DNA of 64,000 bases from DATBFG01 sp036558645 (GTDB lineage Bacteria; Acidobacteriota; Terriglobia; Terriglobales; Acidobacteriaceae). Made by a program: the position numbers and the translations under genes. Under the pieces are notes generated by a model. The model saw only the letters and a list, made by a program, of their open reading frames with translations. It searched no databases and was not told the DNA's origin. The stretch is taken from contig DATBFG010000114.1 of NCBI GenBank assembly GCA_036558645.1, positions 206,050 through 270,049 on the forward strand, read 5' to 3'. Each line of letters opens with the position of its first letter. Position 1 is the stretch's first letter. Below are positions 59,846 to 64,000 of this stretch, piece after piece.

Positions 59846-60352
59846 TCAGCTTCGCTTCAACTCTCGTCGTTGCAATTCGGCACGGCGCAATTCCCGACGG
59901 CGACCAGCCTCGTCATACCTTCGCTTCTGTTCCTCTGTTTCCGGAATTACAGGTGCTACGGTCAGGCGTCGCCCCGCGGCATCGACTGCCACGAAGGTCA
60001 GGTAGCAAGAGCTGACGTGCTCGCAATGATCTAGAAGATAGTTCTCCACCCAGACCTTCACTCCAACTTCCATGGAAGTGTGAAACACACGATTTACCGA
60101 TGAGCGAAGAATGACCAGGTCCCCGACGTGCGCGGGCGTCAGGAAATCGAGATGATCTACTGCTGCCGTTACCACGTAATTGCGGGAGTGGCGATGCGCC
60201 GCCATCGCCCCAGCAAGATCGATCCAGTGCATCAAACGTCCGCCAAGCAACGCTCCTAACGGATTCGCATCGTTGGGGAGAACTATCTCGGCCATCTCGG
60301 ACTGCGAATCACGTACCGGCTTGGGCAATGCAAGATCTTCTTTCGGATTCAT
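59846..60352 (-). CDS. Acyl-CoA thioesterase, hotdog fold (YciA/ACOT type)
   Basis: 168 residues. The hotdog signature is DANPLGALLGGRLMHWIDLA (Asn/Gly loop then the helix), followed by VTAAVDHLDFLTPAHVGD. The C-terminal ~35 residues are a highly charged helical tail (RRELRRAELQRRELKR), which is longer than usual. It hydrolyses acyl-CoA in the cytoplasm. The ATG at 60352 overlaps the stop of the upstream Cys-rich gene by 4 bases (ATGA), so the two are coupled. It precedes cydA on the same strand. Confidence 0.93.
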   Translation of the reverse strand: MNPKEDLALPKPVRDSQSEMAEIVLPNDANPLGALLGGRLMHWIDLAGAMAAHRHSRNYVVTAAVDHLDFLTPAHVGDLVILRSSVNRVFHTSMEVGVKVWVENYLLDHCEHVSSCYLTFVAVDAAGRRLTVAPVIPETEEQKRRYDEAGRRRELRRAELQRRELKRS

Positions 60353-60831
60353 TCGTCTGTGCTCGAAGTGGAGTCAACTACAGACTGCGTTTTACGGGAA
60401 AGATAAGATTCGAGGTAGCACTCGGCCATCTTCTGTATCTGAGGGTCGGGGTGGCTGGAGATCCACTGCGCTTGCTGGGAGTCGTATTGCAGTACGGTGT
60501 CTCCTGCCGGACGATAATTTTTCTCGCAGATCACTCTCAACGAGAGGAGTAGGCCGTTCTCACACGCAATGCCGAAACGCACTGCATCAGAGCTCCGCGC
60601 TAACGGTAGGCGAGTGCACCGCGAGGCGTACCCCAAATTACATTCTCGAAGATCATCAGACGAGACGATGGTACCGTGATGGCCCGGCGCGCAGCAGGTC
60701 CCTTCCCACGCCGCTCCTAGAGGAAGACGCACGGGATGGAGCCACGCGGCTTCGTCGGAACGACGAGTCGGCATGAAGTATGGACACGCCAAACGCGAAC
60801 TCCTTTTCTGAATGACCGCCATTGTACTCAT
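60349..60831 (-). CDS. Cys-rich protein of unknown function coupled to a thioesterase
   Basis: About 160 residues. Eight cysteines lie at ~16, 46, 47, 64, 72, 90, 102 and 138, in the contexts LACPYFMPTRR, WEGTCCAPG, CNLGYASRC and GIACENG. The early cysteines together with CPYF and CNLGYA could ligate a metal or an Fe-S cluster. No signal peptide or membrane helix is seen. The ATG at 60831 and the one at 60822 are both possible; no ribosome-binding site decides. It is translationally coupled to the hotdog thioesterase gene, so a related role is likely. I do not recognise the family. Confidence 0.72.
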   Translation of the reverse strand: MSTMAVIQKRSSRLACPYFMPTRRSDEAAWLHPVRLPLGAAWEGTCCAPGHHGTIVSSDDLRECNLGYASRCTRLPLARSSDAVRFGIACENGLLLSLRVICEKNYRPAGDTVLQYDSQQAQWISSHPDPQIQKMAECYLESYLSRKTQSVVDSTSSTDE

Positions 60832-60921
60832 CAAATAGGCCGCTCGTCAGCAACGGGATGAAGGTTCGACCTTTTGATAATCTTACGGATGGCAACCGGC
60901 CATCGTGAGTGACAGAACGTT

Positions 60922-61233
60922 ATGGATCGAGTAGCGATGTTGAACGAGATCTTGACGCAGAATCCGGATGACGCATTCGCGCGCTATGGCCTCGCCATGG
61001 AATATTCGAGGGTTGGACAAACCGATCAGGCCCTCACGGAATTTCGAAGGCTGTTGACAACGCATCCGGACTACACTGCCGGCTACTTCATGGCAGCTCA
61101 GACTCTCTCGGCTGCGGGCCGAGTCCCGGAAGCAAAGGTCATGCTCAACAATGGGATCGCTTCCGCAAGGAAAACCGGGAATGCGCATGCCCAGGCGGAG
61201 ATGGAGGGCATGCTGACCGAATTAGGCGGCTAG
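60922..61233 (+). CDS. Small TPR-repeat protein
   Basis: 103 residues, about two TPR motifs: AFARYGLAMEYSRVGQTDQA, then ALTEFRRLLTTHPDYTAGYF and AAQTLSAAGRVPEAKVMLNN. It is soluble with no signal peptide. The ATG at 60922 has only a weak ribosome-binding site. TPRs mediate protein-protein binding; the partner is unknown. It is a single gene that converges on the SDR gene at 61238, leaving a gap of 4 bases. Confidence 0.85.
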   Translation: MDRVAMLNEILTQNPDDAFARYGLAMEYSRVGQTDQALTEFRRLLTTHPDYTAGYFMAAQTLSAAGRVPEAKVMLNNGIASARKTGNAHAQAEMEGMLTELGG

Positions 61234-61237
61234 CAAC

Positions 61238-62029
61238 CTATTCGACTCGCCGAGCCATTCGGCTCATACTCATTTCAACTAAGCCTGGAAACAACTGGTA
61301 GATCTTTACCGGGATGTGCATCCCCCAAGGCACGATGACTTCCCGTTTATTCTTCAAGTATCCCTTTAATGTAGCGTTCGCGACCCTCCCGGCAGAAATT
61401 CCGCGAACTTGAGAAGGCCGGACAGTCTTGGTTTCATTTCCTCGAATTGCATTCGCGCTAAAGTTTGTACGCACATAACCTGGGCAAACCGTCATCACGT
61501 TGATGCCGGAATCTTTGAGCTCAATCCTCGCGGCCTTGCCAAATGCATTCATGGCGAACTTGGTGGCGCTGTAAACGGCATGAAATGGCAACGGGATGTG
61601 GCCGGCAACGCTCGAGACGTTGATGATGGCACCGCTTCCCTGCTGCTTCATAATCGGAACCACGGCCTGCATGGAGGCGATCGCGCCGAAGAGGTTGGTG
61701 TCGAACGTCTCACGGCAAGCCGCCATGTCCAGGCCGGAGACGGAGTCCAACAAGCCTCGCCCAGCGTTGTTGACCCAGACATCCACGCGTTTGAAATGAT
61801 GCAACGTCAACGCCAGAACGCGGTCGATCTCTTCGCGATTGCGAACATCGCAGGCAAGCGCCAAAGTTCTTTCGGCATGCCCGACACGAAGGCGAGCCTC
61901 CTCGGCGCGGGCAGCATCGCGCGAAAGCAGCACCACACTGGCACCGGAGTCGGCAAAGACGCGCGCAATGGCTTCGCCGATACCCATCGAGGCACCGGTA
62001 ATGACGACAACTTTCCCGTTGAGATCCAT
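61238..62029 (-). CDS. Short-chain dehydrogenase/reductase
   Basis: 263 residues. NAD(P) motif KVVVITGASMGIGEAIARVF, NNAGRG, catalytic Ser in IINVSSVAGHIPLP, YxxxK in AVYSATKFAMNAFGKAARIE. The C-terminal helix region (GMHIPVKIYQLFPGLVEMSM) is hydrophobic and may bind lipid or membrane, as in SDRs that act on acyl or steroid chains. Substrate unknown. The ATG at 62029 is followed directly by the conserved DLNGKVV. No operon partner. Confidence 0.92.
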   Translation of the reverse strand: MDLNGKVVVITGASMGIGEAIARVFADSGASVVLLSRDAARAEEARLRVGHAERTLALACDVRNREEIDRVLALTLHHFKRVDVWVNNAGRGLLDSVSGLDMAACRETFDTNLFGAIASMQAVVPIMKQQGSGAIINVSSVAGHIPLPFHAVYSATKFAMNAFGKAARIELKDSGINVMTVCPGYVRTNFSANAIRGNETKTVRPSQVRGISAGRVANATLKGYLKNKREVIVPWGMHIPVKIYQLFPGLVEMSMSRMARRVE

Positions 62030-62121
62030 GCCGAGCTTTTAGACTTCGCGGAGGGCTAAGTCAAGCGCTGGCGTACAATCGGAAAAGCCCTGACAATCGT
62101 ACCCCTTGATGGAGGCGGTTC

Positions 62122-62736
62122 TTGAGCATGTTGCTGCCGATCTTTCCGCTGGACCTCGTACTTTTGCCCAGCGTTCCCCTTCCTTTGCACATCTTCGAGG
62201 ACCGATACCGCGAAATGATTTCGGAGTGCCTGGATAAGCAGCGGCCCTTCGGCGTGGTCAGGACGAAAGAGGAAGAAGGGGTAGCAGACATCGGTTGCAC
62301 GGCCGAGATTGTGGGTGTGAGCAAGAAGTATCCCGACGGGCGTATGGATATCATCACCGAGGGCCGCGAGCGCTTCGAGATCATGCGAGTCGACCAGGAG
62401 CGTTCCTTCCTACGGGCTGAAGTTACATACTTACACGACGAAGGTGGTAAGCCCGGTTCCGAGGATATCGACAAGGTCCTAAAGCTTCACGGTGAGATCC
62501 TGAAAATGGCGGGCGCTGAGCCGGCAGGCACACCTGAAGCAAAGCATCCGCAGCTCTCATTTCAAATCGCGGGTTCCCTTCCACTAGATCTGGACTTTAA
62601 GCAAAACTTGCTCACGATGACCTCAGAACTTGCCCGCGTTAAAGCGGTGATCTCCTACCTGGAAACAATCCTGCCGAATTTGCGGCGCACGGTGCAGGTG
62701 CGCCGCAAGGCAGGCAGCAACGGACACGGCATTTGA
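62122..62736 (+). CDS. LON substrate-binding-domain protein (no protease)
   Basis: 204 residues. The N-terminal LON/PUA-like domain carries LPIFPLDLVLLPSVPLPLHI, FEDRYREMI, CTAEIVGVSKKYPDGRMDII and GRERFEIMRV. The C-terminal half is helical. There is no ATPase or Ser-Lys protease domain, so this is a free-standing LON domain. The TTG at 62122 has GGAGG 6 bases upstream, a better spacing than the ATG at 62128. Function is not established. It lies 107 bases before the MoxR/chelatase-type ATPase on the same strand. Confidence 0.88.
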   Translation: MSMLLPIFPLDLVLLPSVPLPLHIFEDRYREMISECLDKQRPFGVVRTKEEEGVADIGCTAEIVGVSKKYPDGRMDIITEGRERFEIMRVDQERSFLRAEVTYLHDEGGKPGSEDIDKVLKLHGEILKMAGAEPAGTPEAKHPQLSFQIAGSLPLDLDFKQNLLTMTSELARVKAVISYLETILPNLRRTVQVRRKAGSNGHGI

Positions 62737-62843
62737 TAATTCCTCTGCCGTGAGCTCCGGCCGTTCGCGGTTCAGGGAACCCGCCCTCGACATCGGGTTT
62801 ATAATCCAGTCAAGTAGTGGGTTTTCACGGGGGTTTTTCCATC

Positions 62844-64000
62844 ATGAGTTCTCCTCGGACGCTGGGCGAGCTTCGCCACAGTCCGTTCTGTGAGCAGCGC
62901 CTACTCAGTCGACACGTCAAAGATGAAATACGCGAAAATCTAACGGAAAAGCTTCGTAACAGAGAGACAATTTTTCCGGGAATCGTCGGCTACGACGATA
63001 CGGTCACTCCACAGATCATCAACGCCCTCTTATCGAGACATAACTTCATTCTCTTGGGATTGCGCGGCCAGGCGAAGAGCCGAATTCTCCGGGCCTTAAC
63101 CACTTTGCTCGACCCACAAATGCCTTATGTCGCCGGATGCGAGATCCATGACAACCCCTATGCCCCGATCTGCCGTCGATGCCGCGATGAGATTGCGAAG
63201 CACGGCGACGCCACACCCATTGCCTATTTGTGTCCTGAAGAACGTTACGTTGAGAAACTGGCGACTCCAGACGTGACGATCGCAGACCTGATCGGAGACA
63301 TCGATCCGATTAAAGCGGCTCGCGGCGGACATGAACTTAGCAGCGAAATGACAGTTCACTATGGACTGCTGCCGCGCGCCAATCGCGGCATCTTCGCCAT
63401 CAACGAATTGCCCGATCTTGCCGGCAAAATTCAGGTGGGCTTGTTCAATATCATGCAAGAGGGTGATGTCCAGATAAAGGGTTACCCGATACGATTGCCT
63501 CTCGATGTTGCGCTCGTCTTCAGCGCAAATCCGGAAGACTACACGGCGCGCGGAAAGATTATTACTCCGCTGAAAGACCGTATTGGGTCGGAGATTCGGA
63601 CACACTATCCGGCTTCTATTGAAGAAGGCATGGCGATCACCAAACAGGAAGCCTGGACGGAACGTAACGGCAATAACCTTCATGTGCCGAAGTATGTGCA
63701 GGAAGTGATCGAGCGGATCGCCTTTGCCGCCCGCGAAGACAAGAAGGTGGACAAGCGGTCTGGTGTCAGTCAGCGTTTGCCGATTTCCTGCATGGAGAAT
63801 GTTATTTCGAACGCCGAACGCCGTGCCATTCATTCGGGTGAAAATTTGGTCGTTCCACGCATCGGAGACATTTACGCCGCCCTGCCTGCAATCACCGGCA
63901 AGCTGGAACTGGAGTATGAAGGCGAAATGAAGGGTGCGGATCTGGTGTCTCGCGAGTTGATTCGAAGCGCGATCGCAAAGACCTTCGACGAATACTTTAC
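62844..64000 (+). CDS. AAA+ ATPase, Mg-chelatase ChlI/MoxR-like (C-terminus beyond window)
   Basis: At least 385 codons read without a stop to the right edge, beginning at ATG 62844 with GGGGG upstream. The core is FPGIVGYDDTVTPQIINALL, a Walker A-like ILLGLRGQAKSRILRALT (atypical spacing GLRGQAKSR), RGIFAINELPDLAGKIQVGL (Walker B region) and ALVFSANPEDYTARGKIITP with LKDRIGSEI (arginine-finger region). An unusual insert after the first helices has CEIHDNPYAPICRRCRDEI, with cysteines that may bind zinc. It is related to Mg-chelatase subunit I; no VWA partner is seen before the edge. Antisense open frames over this region are shadows. Confidence 0.88.
   Translation, partial: MSSPRTLGELRHSPFCEQRLLSRHVKDEIRENLTEKLRNRETIFPGIVGYDDTVTPQIINALLSRHNFILLGLRGQAKSRILRALTTLLDPQMPYVAGCEIHDNPYAPICRRCRDEIAKHGDATPIAYLCPEERYVEKLATPDVTIADLIGDIDPIKAARGGHELSSEMTVHYGLLPRANRGIFAINELPDLAGKIQVGLFNIMQEGDVQIKGYPIRLPLDVALVFSANPEDYTARGKIITPLKDRIGSEIRTHYPASIEEGMAITKQEAWTERNGNNLHVPKYVQEVIERIAFAAREDKKVDKRSGVSQRLPISCMENVISNAERRAIHSGENLVVPRIGDIYAALPAITGKLELEYEGEMKGADLVSRELIRSAIAKTFDEYF

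Noticed and set aside
63096..63833. 245-codon minus-strand frame near the right edge
   Set aside because: The plus strand here encodes the AAA+ ATPase with Walker-type motifs. The minus frame is its shadow.

Overview
The window is about 64 kb of bacterial chromosome, gene-dense and of moderately high GC. The gene content suggests an Acidobacteriota genome, probably class Terriglobia. The clues are CadC-like winged-helix/TPR regulators, a Ser/Thr kinase with TPR repeats, a FecR protein with a Trp/Tyr-rich tail, large sortilin/BNR-repeat secreted proteins, an hrcA-grpE-dnaJ heat-shock operon with a CIRCE element, and abundant SDR and AMP-ligase genes. This taxonomic call is inference: there is no rRNA gene here. 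I see no tRNA, CRISPR array, insertion sequence or prophage, so this looks like chromosomal backbone with one distinctive accessory-type operon.

Layout. 0-10 kb: edge of a secreted protein gene, a transmembrane wHTH/TPR regulator, DNA polymerase IV, glycogen synthase, KsgA, a MEMO1-family protein, a FecR protein, a small exported protein and RuvC. 10-18.7 kb: CstA with its small YbdD partner, a phosphofructokinase carrying the pyrophosphate-type signature, a membrane glycosyltransferase-like protein and a 1,058-residue BNR/sortilin protein. 18.8-31 kb: eleven minus-strand genes packed end to end. They encode a pseudo-HAD/fatty acyl reductase fusion, a second reductase-like SDR, a pyruvyl transferase, two AMP-ligases, a crotonase, an acyl carrier protein, a lipid kinase, a thioredoxin-like/VKOR pair and an esterase. 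I read this as an uncharacterised lipid (fatty-alcohol or ether-lipid-like) pathway, and it is the most interesting part of the window.

31-46 kb: an orphan hypothetical protein, the Ser/Thr kinase, a divergent membrane H+-pyrophosphatase, an MscS channel, Rho, RpoZ, ComM, a PAS histidine kinase and a thiolase. A very small transcription unit at about 46.0-46.2 kb has a near-consensus promoter, a 15-residue lysine-rich ORF and a strong terminator. 46-53 kb: a run of minus-strand genes from hrcA through grpE, dnaJ and rsmE to a helicase-nuclease fusion. CIRCE and a consensus promoter precede hrcA, and dnaJ lacks a conventional start codon. 53-64 kb: a sarcosine-oxidase-like flavoenzyme, Mrp, an Hsp70-like protein, two SDRs, cytochrome bd (cydAB) behind a perfect CRP/FNR-type palindrome, a hotdog thioesterase coupled to a novel Cys-rich protein, a TPR protein, a LON-domain protein and the start of an AAA+ ATPase cut by the right edge.

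Two themes link the genes. First, pyrophosphate: the PPi-type phosphofructokinase and the membrane pyrophosphatase would both draw on PPi, which the AMP-ligases release. Second, CRP-like palindromes (TGTGA-N6-TCACA type) occur near cydA, between cstA and pfkA, and upstream of comM, hinting at a shared carbon or oxygen regulator. Coordinates of starts use ribosome-binding-site evidence where visible. All functions are read from sequence motifs, without database searches.
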